From contig URXV01000006.1 of assembly GCA_900551865.1 (NCBI GenBank), positions 1-64,000 of the forward strand: 64,000 bases of DNA. The letters run 5' to 3'. The notes below the pieces were generated by a model, which searched no databases, was not told the origin of the DNA, and saw nothing but the letters and a program-made list of their open reading frames with translations. This DNA comes from an uncultured Rickettsiales bacterium. GTDB taxonomy: Bacteria; Pseudomonadota; Alphaproteobacteria; RF32; CAG-239. Shown piece after piece: positions 1 to 7,533 of this stretch. Within the stretch, counting starts at the first letter, position 1, and each line of letters begins with the position of its first letter. Made by a program: the position numbers and the translations under genes.

Positions 1-58
1 ACTGCCTGAGGCAACATGCACCTGAAGCATGCGCGTCTACCAATTTCGCCACCAGAGC
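1..58 (-). tRNA. tRNA-Leu(CAG), 3' part cut by window edge
   Basis: Read on the minus strand, the sequence starts GCTCTGGTGGCG, followed by a D-arm of the tRNA-Leu type (AAATTGGTAGACGCG). The anticodon arm is CATGC-TTCAGGT-GCATG, which places CAG at positions 34-36, so the tRNA reads CUG leucine codons. The bases after the anticodon arm begin the long variable arm expected of a class II tRNA. The T-arm and acceptor 3' end lie left of the window. A good promoter sits just upstream. Confidence 0.88.
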
Positions 59-68
59 AACGGATATT

Positions 69-97
69 TTATTAGCGGCTTTTTTTTTATTAGTCAA
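69..97 (-). promoter_or_regulatory. Sigma-70 type promoter of tRNA-Leu
   Basis: On the minus strand, TTGACT (97-92) and TAATAA (74-69) are separated by 17 bases. The expected start lies a few bases before the tRNA 5' end at 58. Both boxes are close to consensus and the geometry is right for a stable-RNA promoter. The surrounding bases are T/A-rich and noncoding. Confidence 0.6.
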
Positions 98-150
98 CAG
101 TTTTTTTAGTATTTTTTCATAAAAAAACAATATGCCTTAAAACCGGCTTG

Positions 151-960
151 TCATATCACTCCGTAAGCGTCCAGCAAGAGGCAGATTCCCAATATTATCC
201 GGTAAATGACAAACGGCAGATACGTTGCATGCCGCAGCCACTGCATCATCAGAAATATGGCAAGAAACGAAAACGCAAAGGACCAGATAACCGCCTGATA
301 AGCCATTATCACCTGAGCCAATTCGCCGCCGGTATATATTTCATAAAGCGCCAATATGCCGGCAGCAAATATCGCCGGAACAGACAGAAGCATAGAAAAT
401 TTAGCTATTTCGCTGCGGTTATATCCCAGAAAACGTCCCATTGTAATGGTTACCCCTGACCGGCTGGTACCGGGAAGAAATGCCAGGCACTGGGCAAAAC
501 CTATGCACAAAGCGTCGAAAAGGGTGATGTCTTTTAACGTTTTTCGGGTACTAAATTTAGTGTCGGCCACCCATAAGACGGCAGAATATACAATCAGCAT
601 CCAGCCGATAAGCTTTGTACTGCGCGTCCAGTCCATCCCGATATATTTAAGCGTGCCACCAATGACTATCGCCGGAATGGTTGCAAACAAAAGAAAATAC
701 GCAAGCCTTACGCCTTCTACCTTAAAATCAGGCAAAAATTTATGTTGCCAAAGCTGAACCAGCATATTTTTTACGGTTTGCCAAAAATAGAGAACAACGG
801 CTATCAACGAGCCAATATGAAGTGCAATATCAATAGTCTGCCCCTGATCGGCAAAAGAAGTATATTTGGCAAATAAAATCAGATGCCCTGAAGAGCTTAC
901 CGGCAGAAATTCCGTCAATCCCTGGATTAAAGCCAGCCAAAATATATGCATATCAATCAT
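151..960 (-). CDS. uppP: Undecaprenyl-diphosphatase UppP (BacA)
   Basis: Integral membrane phosphatase that recycles undecaprenyl pyrophosphate to the monophosphate carrier used for peptidoglycan and surface polysaccharide synthesis; the family can confer bacitracin tolerance. The 269-residue length is normal. Both family signatures are visible: EFLPVSSSGH at residues 17-26 and PGTSRSG near residue 165, which form the two re-entrant active-site loops. The rest is strongly hydrophobic and consistent with 7-8 membrane segments. The ATG at 960 has GAAGGT upstream as a Shine-Dalgarno site. It follows xseA by 61 bases on the same strand, so it could be the last gene of the mtaB-ftsY-xseA run. Confidence 0.95.
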   Translation of the reverse strand: MIDMHIFWLALIQGLTEFLPVSSSGHLILFAKYTSFADQGQTIDIALHIGSLIAVVLYFWQTVKNMLVQLWQHKFLPDFKVEGVRLAYFLLFATIPAIVIGGTLKYIGMDWTRSTKLIGWMLIVYSAVLWVADTKFSTRKTLKDITLFDALCIGFAQCLAFLPGTSRSGVTITMGRFLGYNRSEIAKFSMLLSVPAIFAAGILALYEIYTGGELAQVIMAYQAVIWSFAFSFLAIFLMMQWLRHATYLPFVIYRIILGICLLLDAYGVI

Positions 961-1021
961 TGCCTACCTTCTAAACCGTTGTTCATTTCACATTTTTCCA
1001 GAGAAGTATAAGGGCAAGTTG

Positions 1022-2431
1022 TTAAAAATCAAATAATGTTCCCTGTTCCGAAGAAGTTTTTTTTGATTTTCCGGAATGCGAACGCGGAGTTGCCGGTGCC
1101 GGAGCGACGGACTGCGGCGACATTGCCGTTGATATTTCCCCATCTGCAAACCTGATTGTCAGGCCGGTTTGTTTTTTTGCCTCGGTTACATTATATATCG
1201 TCTGATTTTCATTCCCCCTTACCCAGGCGAAGCCGCGCCTTAACACCGACTCTACGGAAACGCCTTCCAACCGGTGCACCACTCCCTGCAGACGTTCTTC
1301 ACTGCGTTCAATCAGGGTCTTGACGTAAACAGGTTTAATCTCAGCCAAAGCGAGAGCACTTTTTTTCTGTATCAGGACGTTCTTTATGGCAATATGCAGA
1401 CGCTCAAGACGGTAATCCAATTTCTGGACATTTTCCTCAAGTATCTGCTGCAGGTTCGGAATTCCCCGGCCGAGCCCCTCAATACGGTTTTTGTATTCCT
1501 CAAGGCACCGCCGGATTGAACTGCGCATACGGTTATCCAGAATATTCAGCCCCGAAACAAGCTCGTCTTTTACCGGAACGGCAAATTCGGCCGCGCCTGT
1601 CGGGGTCGGTGCCCTTTTGTCCGAAACATAGTCTATCAGCATCGTATCGGTTTCATGCCCGACGGCGGAAATAAGGGGAATTTCCGAATCATACACGGCA
1701 CGGATGACGACTTCTTCGTTAAACGGCCACAAATCTTCCAAACTGCCGCCGCCGCGGGCAACGATAATTACATCCGGACGCCTGACGGAACCGTTCCCAT
1801 CCAAAGCATTAAAACCGCGAATCGCTGCTGCCACCTTTTCTGCAGCCCCCTCGCCTTGCACCGGTGTCGGCCACAAAACGATATGGCTCGGAAAACGGTC
1901 GCGGATACGGTGGATAATATCACGGATAACCGCACCGGATGCACTGGAAACGACACCGATGGTCCGGGGCAGAAAGGGAATCGGCTTTTTGTGTGCCGCA
2001 TCAAACAATCCCTCTTTAATAAACTGCTGCTTGCGCTCTTCCAACAGCTTCAGCAAAGCACCCTGCCCTGCCGGTTCAAGACTTTCTATTACCAGCTGGT
2101 AAGAAGACTTGCCCGAGAAGGTGGTTATTTTTCCCGAAGCGATGACTTCCAGACCGTCTTCAATTTTAATTTTCAGGCCGGAAGCCACACCACGCCAGCA
2201 AACCGCCGATAAAACGGCGTTTTCGTCTTTTAACGACAGATACCAATGCCCGGAATCGGCACGTTTGGCGCCGAAAATTTCACCGCGTACCAGCACCCTG
2301 CCAAAATTTCCTTCAACAAAACGTTTGATTTCGTTTGACAGTTCCGTAACGGTTTTGGGCTGAGGCCCCTCAGTCTTTTGTGACTCTGCCGGCACTAAAT
2401 CTTCATTAAAATCAAAAGCCAAATCCATCAT
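1022..2431 (-). CDS. xseA: Exodeoxyribonuclease VII large subunit
   Basis: Catalytic subunit of the single-strand exonuclease VII, which degrades ssDNA to oligonucleotides and acts in mismatch repair and recombination. The 469-residue protein has an N-terminal OB-fold (about residues 25-125, with GHWYLSLKD) followed by the exonuclease domain, where VARGGGSLEDLWPFNEE and GHETDTMLIDYVSD-RAPTPT are the family motifs. A coiled-coil stretch occupies about residues 290-380. The C-terminal tail is Pro/Ala/Ser/Lys-rich. Its ATG overlaps the ftsY stop by 4 bases (translational coupling). The small subunit gene xseB is not in this window. Confidence 0.95.
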   Translation of the reverse strand: MMDLAFDFNEDLVPAESQKTEGPQPKTVTELSNEIKRFVEGNFGRVLVRGEIFGAKRADSGHWYLSLKDENAVLSAVCWRGVASGLKIKIEDGLEVIASGKITTFSGKSSYQLVIESLEPAGQGALLKLLEERKQQFIKEGLFDAAHKKPIPFLPRTIGVVSSASGAVIRDIIHRIRDRFPSHIVLWPTPVQGEGAAEKVAAAIRGFNALDGNGSVRRPDVIIVARGGGSLEDLWPFNEEVVIRAVYDSEIPLISAVGHETDTMLIDYVSDKRAPTPTGAAEFAVPVKDELVSGLNILDNRMRSSIRRCLEEYKNRIEGLGRGIPNLQQILEENVQKLDYRLERLHIAIKNVLIQKKSALALAEIKPVYVKTLIERSEERLQGVVHRLEGVSVESVLRRGFAWVRGNENQTIYNVTEAKKQTGLTIRFADGEISTAMSPQSVAPAPATPRSHSGKSKKTSSEQGTLFDF

Positions 2432-3342
2432 AAATCCAATAATCCCTTTGCAAACTCTTCCGCCTTAAACGTATCCATATCCTCAGCCTGCTCGCCGACA
2501 CCGACGAAATAGACGGGAATGCCGGTTTCGGAAGCAATCGCAATCAAAATTCCGCCTTTCGATGAACCGTCCAGTTTGGTAACAACTATGCCGTTGACGT
2601 CAACAAGCTCCTTAAACGTCTTTACCTGATCCAGCCCGTTTTGCCCGGTTGACGCGTCAATCGTTATCAATGTTTTGTGCGGCGCTTCGGGCATAACCTT
2701 TTTAATCACGCGGACAATCTTCTGCAATTCTTCCATCAGCCCTTTTTTATTTTGCAGCCGCCCGGCCGTATCTATAAAAACAATGTCATCACCGCGTTTT
2801 TGCGCTTCTTTCAGCCCATCATAGCACAATCCGGCACTGTCGCAGCCGGGTTCTCCCGAATATACGCGCAGATTATTGCGCGCGCCCCAGACGGCAAGCT
2901 GCTCCACCGCGGCGGCACGAAACGTATCGGCGGCGATAAACGATACCTGGTACCCCTGCCCGGCAAACTTTTTTCCCAATTTGCCGATGGTGGTGGTTTT
3001 TCCGGCACCGTTGACGCCGACCATTAAAATTACAAACGGCTTGCCGGATTTGTCAATAATAAACTCCTGTTCGGAAACTTTGAGGATATCGACAATATCA
3101 CGGCACAACTCTTGCTTTATCTGCGTTATATCACAGCCTTTTTCAAACCGGCGCGCGCTGAATCTGCCGATAATTTCCGAAGACGCCTTAACACCGACAT
3201 CCGCCGTATATAATAATTCTTCCAAATCGGTTATGACATCTTCCGACAGGCTCTCTTTGGTAAATATATCGGCAATGCCGCGGCTTAAATTCTGCGACGT
3301 CTTCTTAAGCCCGAATCCCAGTTTTTGAAAAAAGCTGCTCAT
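2428..3342 (-). CDS. ftsY: Signal recognition particle receptor FtsY
   Basis: SRP-receptor GTPase that docks SRP-bound ribosomes at the inner membrane for co-translational insertion. At 304 residues it is a short FtsY, with only a brief N-terminal region before the NG domain and none of the long acidic A domain of the E. coli protein. Visible GTPase motifs are GVNGAGKTT (about 108), DTFRAAAVEQL, DTAGR and TKLDGSSKGG. It overlaps mtaB by 4 bases at its start and xseA by 4 bases at its end, so the three genes are tightly coupled. Confidence 0.96.
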   Translation of the reverse strand: MSSFFQKLGFGLKKTSQNLSRGIADIFTKESLSEDVITDLEELLYTADVGVKASSEIIGRFSARRFEKGCDITQIKQELCRDIVDILKVSEQEFIIDKSGKPFVILMVGVNGAGKTTTIGKLGKKFAGQGYQVSFIAADTFRAAAVEQLAVWGARNNLRVYSGEPGCDSAGLCYDGLKEAQKRGDDIVFIDTAGRLQNKKGLMEELQKIVRVIKKVMPEAPHKTLITIDASTGQNGLDQVKTFKELVDVNGIVVTKLDGSSKGGILIAIASETGIPVYFVGVGEQAEDMDTFKAEEFAKGLLDL

Positions 3343-4373
3343 TTATCCTCCTTTCTCAGATTTCTGAGTTTTTCCGCGCGTTCCCGCCGGATATGAACGG
3401 GAATTTGGGGCATACGCGCCGCCGGCGTCCCCGGACGTTCAGAATACGGAAAAACGTGCAGGCGATCAATACCGGCCTCTTCAACCAATTTAAGCGTATT
3501 GGCAAAATTTTCATCGGTTTCCGTCGGAAAACCGCAAATAAAATCAGCACCGAACGTACATTCCGGACGTGCTTTACGCAAACGGCCGCACAGACCGATA
3601 ACATCTTCGCGACTATGGCGGCGCCCCATCCGCTTTAAAATAAGGTTATCCCCCGACTGAACCGAAAAATGAAAATGAGGATAAATGTTCGGATAATTAC
3701 GAACGAGTTCTATGAATTCATCATTTATTGCAGCCGGGTCAAGAGAGCCGAACTGCAGCGACGGCAAATCAGGAAAACGTTCCAGTACTGCGGCAACAAG
3801 TCTGCTGAAACTCGGCTCATACGAACAGGCATCAATACCGGTCAGGCATATTTCTTTGAACCCCTGCTGTAAAAACAGGGCTATCTGTGCCATAATTTTT
3901 TCTTCGGGAACCGACCGGTTAGCTCCGCGCGCATACGGCACAATGCAATAAGTACAACGATGGTTGCAGCCCTGCTGGATTTCAACAAAAGCCCTTTCGC
4001 GCCCTTCAAAACCGGTAATCATATAAGCGTCATATCCAGAGAAGGAAAAGATATCTCCGACTACCGTTTTATTTTCGGAAATGAGATACTTTTCAATTTC
4101 AATCTTTTCCTTATTTCCCAGCACAATATCCACTTCCGGCATTTCGGCAAAGCGCTCCGTACTGACCTGTGCGGCACAGCCGGTAACCACAATTTTGGCG
4201 GCCGGATTTTCCTTTTTCAGTTTGCGAATCGCCTGCCGGCACTGCCTTTCGGCCTCAGCCGTTACGGCGCAGGTATTTACTACGACCAAGTTATCATATT
4301 TTTGTAGTTTTTCTTTAAAAATTTCACTTTCATAGCTGTTAATGCGGCAGCCGAACGAAACAACTTTTACCAT
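3339..4373 (-). CDS. mtaB: tRNA (N6-L-threonylcarbamoyladenosine(37)-C2)-methylthiotransferase MtaB, short form
   Basis: Radical-SAM enzyme that adds a methylthio group to t6A37 of tRNAs. The N-terminal MTTase domain has cysteines C9, C35 and C66 for one Fe-S cluster; CNHRCTYC (C136, C140, C143) binds the radical-SAM cluster. FGADFICGFPTET and FPYSERPGTPA are typical of the family. I chose the ATG at 4373 because AAGGAT lies 7 bases upstream and the conserved SFGCRINSYES begins right after it; a longer in-frame start at 4430 lacks these. The protein has about 344 residues and stops just after the radical-SAM domain, so the usual C-terminal TRAM domain seems missing. MiaB-type alternatives are less likely because of the MtaB-like N-terminus. 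Confidence 0.88.
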   Translation of the reverse strand: MVKVVSFGCRINSYESEIFKEKLQKYDNLVVVNTCAVTAEAERQCRQAIRKLKKENPAAKIVVTGCAAQVSTERFAEMPEVDIVLGNKEKIEIEKYLISENKTVVGDIFSFSGYDAYMITGFEGRERAFVEIQQGCNHRCTYCIVPYARGANRSVPEEKIMAQIALFLQQGFKEICLTGIDACSYEPSFSRLVAAVLERFPDLPSLQFGSLDPAAINDEFIELVRNYPNIYPHFHFSVQSGDNLILKRMGRRHSREDVIGLCGRLRKARPECTFGADFICGFPTETDENFANTLKLVEEAGIDRLHVFPYSERPGTPAARMPQIPVHIRRERAEKLRNLRKEDK

Positions 4374-4436
4374 TTTTATTATCCTTGCGTATTTGCAATG
4401 GATAATAACGGGTAAATCAAATTTGTGCAAGCTAAT

Positions 4437-5363
4437 TTAAAATGTCATCTGATATTTTTCGGCAACTTTGGCAGCGTAACGATACCATAATGGCTTTAGA
4501 TACGAATGGGAGAACCACGGCGTCCACGGCTTATGCCCGGCAAAATGGAGAATTGCGGCAGAATCGTAGACTTCCCGCGGGTTTTGCGGAACAGTTTCAT
4601 TAAAAAATTTACTCAAAAACGCTGCATCCTTTTCTTCAAAAAAAGTACTGTTGCAGTTGTAGCGGTATGATAGCGGTACGACTTTGCTGCCAAAAACGAC
4701 ATTCAAAACATCCTGATCGCCAAAAACCTCATTATGCGTATTAAAATAGATTACCGCACGCCGCATAATACCATCTTTGCGGATTTGAGCCAAATTCAGC
4801 AGCATCACGCCGCTGTTAAAATAAAAATCCCTGCCGTTCAAATCCATGCCGGCAACATGCTCGGGGAACTGATACATCAGCCCGTCCTTAACCGCTGCGG
4901 CATATTTTCCACGCAAATCCGTTTCATACACTTCGGACAAATCTGCCTGTACCAGCGTATCCGCGTCCAGATACAAAACTTTTCCCAAGCTTGGCAGATA
5001 ATCGGCAATAAACAGCTTTTGCAGCGAAATTTTAAATGAGGAAAATCTTCCCAGCCGCGCATAATCAAGTTTCGGCTCTCGGGCGGAATGCAGTTCTATC
5101 GTTACATCGTCTTGAGCCATTTTCCGGATTTTGGCGGCATCTTCCGGCGCAAAATCTTTGGCTATGATATGAACATGATATTGAGTCCCTTTGTTTTTGC
5201 CGGCAATTGCAGATTCCAACGAAACCATCATATACGGCAGGTATCGCGCGTCTGCCATATAGACGATATTGACGGCTCTTGGGCGAAACATCAGGACGGT
5301 ACACACGGCCGAGGCCAGTAAGACGGCAGCAAGGAGCAAAATATATTTTGCGGTTTTCGGCAT
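4437..5363 (-). CDS. Membrane-anchored family 8 glycosyltransferase (copy 1)
   Basis: GT8 family enzymes transfer glucose or galactose from UDP-sugars, often onto the lipopolysaccharide core. An N-terminal hydrophobic segment (about residues 6-26) is followed by the GT8 fold: VNIVYMADARYLPYM, the metal-binding DxD in LYLDADTLVQADL, FNSGVMLLNL, GDQDVLNVVF and a C-terminal HFAGHKPW. All are GT8 hallmarks. The ATG at 5363 has GAGG at proper spacing; a GTG one codon upstream is possible. It touches the stop of the upstream paralogue (5363-6391) and is about 40% alike by eye, so the pair arose by tandem duplication. The acceptor sugar cannot be read from sequence. Confidence 0.87.
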   Translation of the reverse strand: MPKTAKYILLLAAVLLASAVCTVLMFRPRAVNIVYMADARYLPYMMVSLESAIAGKNKGTQYHVHIIAKDFAPEDAAKIRKMAQDDVTIELHSAREPKLDYARLGRFSSFKISLQKLFIADYLPSLGKVLYLDADTLVQADLSEVYETDLRGKYAAAVKDGLMYQFPEHVAGMDLNGRDFYFNSGVMLLNLAQIRKDGIMRRAVIYFNTHNEVFGDQDVLNVVFGSKVVPLSYRYNCNSTFFEEKDAAFLSKFFNETVPQNPREVYDSAAILHFAGHKPWTPWFSHSYLKPLWYRYAAKVAEKYQMTF

Positions 5364-6391
5364 CACAACCTCACGACTTCATTAAAATAGCGAAACCAGA
5401 GTTCTTTAAGAAATTCCGGCTTATAGTTATCCTGCCAGGGCTTGTCGCCGGCATAATGAATAACAGATGCATTTTCATATATGTAAAACGTATCGCGGGG
5501 CAGTTCCTCGCCAAAATAACGGCTGAGAAAATCAAGATTATCTGCTTCAAAAAAAGTGCTGATACAATTATAGCGGTATGACATCAGTTTCAATTTACTG
5601 CCAAATACGACATTGAGAACATCCTGATCCCCAAAGAAATCTTCATGGGTTTTGACGTACTCTACCAGCTTTGCCACAACATTGTCCTGCCGCTGCAGTT
5701 TCAGATTATACAGCATTACGCCGCTGTTAAAATAAAATCCGCGTTTGTCAAGCCCTATTTCTGCCATCTCTTTGGGAAAACGATAGAATATCCCGTCTTT
5801 GGCCACTGCGGCATAAACCGCTGAAACATCTATATCAAACAGTTCCCGCAAATCTTTCAGAACCAACGTGTCCCCGTCCATATAAATCACTTTGTCCAGT
5901 TCTTTCAGGGTATCCGGGAGAAAAATTTTATGCATACCGACCTTATACTGCATAAAGCGCTGCATATTTTCATAAGGCAAATCCAGTTCCTGCTGCGGAA
6001 TAATCTTGACATGAACCGTTCCCGGCGCCAGCTTTTGCAGATTGAGCAGCACATTTTCATCCCGGCGGGTAATCTCTTCAGCGACGACATAAAAGTTATA
6101 AGTACTCTGCGGACATTTGTTTTTTATGGCTGAATACATGGAAACTGCCGTCGGCGTTACATAGCGGGAATCGGTTACCAGCACGATATTTACATTTCCC
6201 GGAGCGGCGGGACATTTATTTTTTTGAATACGGATTTTCTCCGGATGCGGCAGGCGCGCCGAAGCAATAACTTTGGGAAGCGGCGCTTTAAACGGCGAAT
6301 CCATATCGGCAGAAGACAACATTAATCCGATAACGCCGGCTATGGATACCAGCAATAAAAAAAAGATGCCGTAAAAAACTTTTTTGGACAT
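5363..6391 (-). CDS. Membrane-anchored family 8 glycosyltransferase (copy 2)
   Basis: Paralogue of the next gene downstream, 342 residues. It has an N-terminal membrane anchor (about residues 5-27), then a short Pro/Lys-rich linker before NIVLVTDSRYVTP. The DxD motif is in VIYMDGDTLVLKDL; FNSGVMLYNL, GDQDVLNVVFGSK and the terminal HYAGDKPW complete the GT8 signature. The SD AAGGAG is well placed before the ATG at 6391. It is the first gene of the minus-strand run that continues into copy 1, mtaB, ftsY and xseA. The anchor suggests work on a lipid-linked or surface glycan at the inner face of the inner membrane; the acceptor is unknown. Confidence 0.87.
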   Translation of the reverse strand: MSKKVFYGIFFLLLVSIAGVIGLMLSSADMDSPFKAPLPKVIASARLPHPEKIRIQKNKCPAAPGNVNIVLVTDSRYVTPTAVSMYSAIKNKCPQSTYNFYVVAEEITRRDENVLLNLQKLAPGTVHVKIIPQQELDLPYENMQRFMQYKVGMHKIFLPDTLKELDKVIYMDGDTLVLKDLRELFDIDVSAVYAAVAKDGIFYRFPKEMAEIGLDKRGFYFNSGVMLYNLKLQRQDNVVAKLVEYVKTHEDFFGDQDVLNVVFGSKLKLMSYRYNCISTFFEADNLDFLSRYFGEELPRDTFYIYENASVIHYAGDKPWQDNYKPEFLKELWFRYFNEVVRL

Positions 6392-6594
6392 TATTTTCTC
6401 CTTTTGCTTTTTTATAGCACTAATTTATTAATTATTCGTGGATAAAATCTTTTCCGATTGTAAAACATAATTGAAATTATATATTCGTTTTGTAGCAAAG
6501 CCGCTTTGTTGCGGAGAATGTTTGTTACAATGTAGAATTTCTGCCATAACGGGGTTTGCCCGGAATAAACAACTGCAACACAGGAATAACAGCC

Positions 6595-7089
6595 ATGAAC
6601 AAAAAATCAGCACGCATTATTGCCACATATTTCGGATTGGGACTATCCAAAATTGCGCCCGGAACCATGGGTTCTCTGGGGACGCTTCCCCTTGCATACG
6701 CTTTGATTTATTTCGGCGGATTTTGGGCCTTGATTGCTGCGGCAGCGGTATTGTTTGTACTGGGCGTGAAGGCGACGGAAGCCGTTATTGAAGAAAGCGG
6801 GGACAGCGACCCTTCCAAAGTTGTTATTGACGAAACGGTCGGGCAGCTGCTTTCTTTTTCCTTTGTGGCCTATATGGCGCCGGAATATCTGACCGGAATC
6901 TCCAGCCTGCTCTATTATGCAGCCGGATTTGTCTTTTTCCGCTTTTTTGACATTTTGAAAATGGGGCCGGTCAAATATGCCGATACAAAAATCAAAAACG
7001 CTTACGGCGTTATGCTTGACGATGTCTTTGCCGGAATTTTTGCATCAATCCTGTTGCTCGGACTGCTTTGCTATATGGTAAACGTATAG
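6595..7089 (+). CDS. pgpA: Phosphatidylglycerophosphatase A
   Basis: Membrane phosphatase that dephosphorylates phosphatidylglycerol phosphate, the last step of phosphatidylglycerol synthesis. The protein has 164 residues, the usual size. Family motifs are GLGLSKIAPGTMGSLGTLP near the N-terminus and DPSKVVIDETVGQ near residue 75, which hold the conserved acidic residues, plus a C-terminal FRFFDILKMGPV and DDVFAGI. Three to four hydrophobic segments are visible. The start at 6595 is supported by AGGAA 8 bases upstream; an in-frame ATG at 6556 lacks an SD. The gene is divergent from the GT8 pair. Confidence 0.93.
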   Translation: MNKKSARIIATYFGLGLSKIAPGTMGSLGTLPLAYALIYFGGFWALIAAAAVLFVLGVKATEAVIEESGDSDPSKVVIDETVGQLLSFSFVAYMAPEYLTGISSLLYYAAGFVFFRFFDILKMGPVKYADTKIKNAYGVMLDDVFAGIFASILLLGLLCYMVNV

Positions 7090-7130
7090 ATTATTTGTCT
7101 TCCGGCACTATCTGCTTTAAGTTCACGCAA

Positions 7131-7219
7131 ACTGGCGGAAATTTTCTGAGAGCGGCCAGGCCTGCCGGCTTTCGGCGAGAGCTACCGGCGACAAGGTGAG
7201 TTAGGCAGTCCGCCGGAGT
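7131..7219. other. Structured, GC-rich intergenic segment between convergent genes
   Basis: This 89-base segment is GC-rich in an otherwise AT-rich spacer between pgpA and the small gene at 7255. GGCGGA (7134-7139) pairs with TCCGCC (7209-7214), enclosing CTGCC (7162-7166) against GGCAG (7204-7208), or alternatively GCCGG (7164-7168) against CCGGC (7185-7189). No run of T follows directly, so it is not a simple intrinsic terminator. It does not match any RNA family I recognise. Confidence 0.4.
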
Positions 7220-7254
7220 TAATCCAAAATGTTAATTGTCTTAATTAACAAAGT

Positions 7255-7455
7255 TTATTTTTTTGCTTTTGATGCTCTGAATACATTGTTTTCCTCAAAG
7301 TCAAAAAGCCCTTCGCGCACAAGGCGCTTGGACTTTTTGGTATGGGGATATTTGCTTAAGTTATATAATAAATCCAAAAACAGACGATTTGTATATTTAA
7401 CATCGGCCAGACCTGTTTCAGGACTTGCCGCTTGAACATCTTTCTTTTTAGCCAT
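7255..7455 (-). CDS. Small basic hypothetical protein, 66 residues
   Basis: I do not recognise this protein. It starts MAKKKDVQAA and is rich in lysine and arginine throughout, with a hydrophobic centre (NRLFLDLLYNLSKYP). There is no signal peptide. AAGGAA lies 6 bases before the ATG, which supports real translation, and the codon use resembles its neighbours. It lies 78 bases upstream, on the same strand, of nothing obvious, and converges with pgpA across the structured segment 7131-7219. The charge pattern would suit a nucleic-acid or ribosome partner, but that is a guess. Confidence 0.6.
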   Translation of the reverse strand: MAKKKDVQAASPETGLADVKYTNRLFLDLLYNLSKYPHTKKSKRLVREGLFDFEENNVFRASKAKK

Positions 7456-7533
7456 TTTACATTCCTTTGCTAAAAGGGCGGTACTGCTTAACTCGTATAA
7501 TAGTTTAAAGCAGAGGCTAAGTTATTGATATAT

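Noticed and set aside
4374..4430. Upstream extension of MtaB (19 extra residues)
   Set aside because: No SD at 4430, and the conserved N-terminal motif begins right after the SD-supported ATG at 4373.
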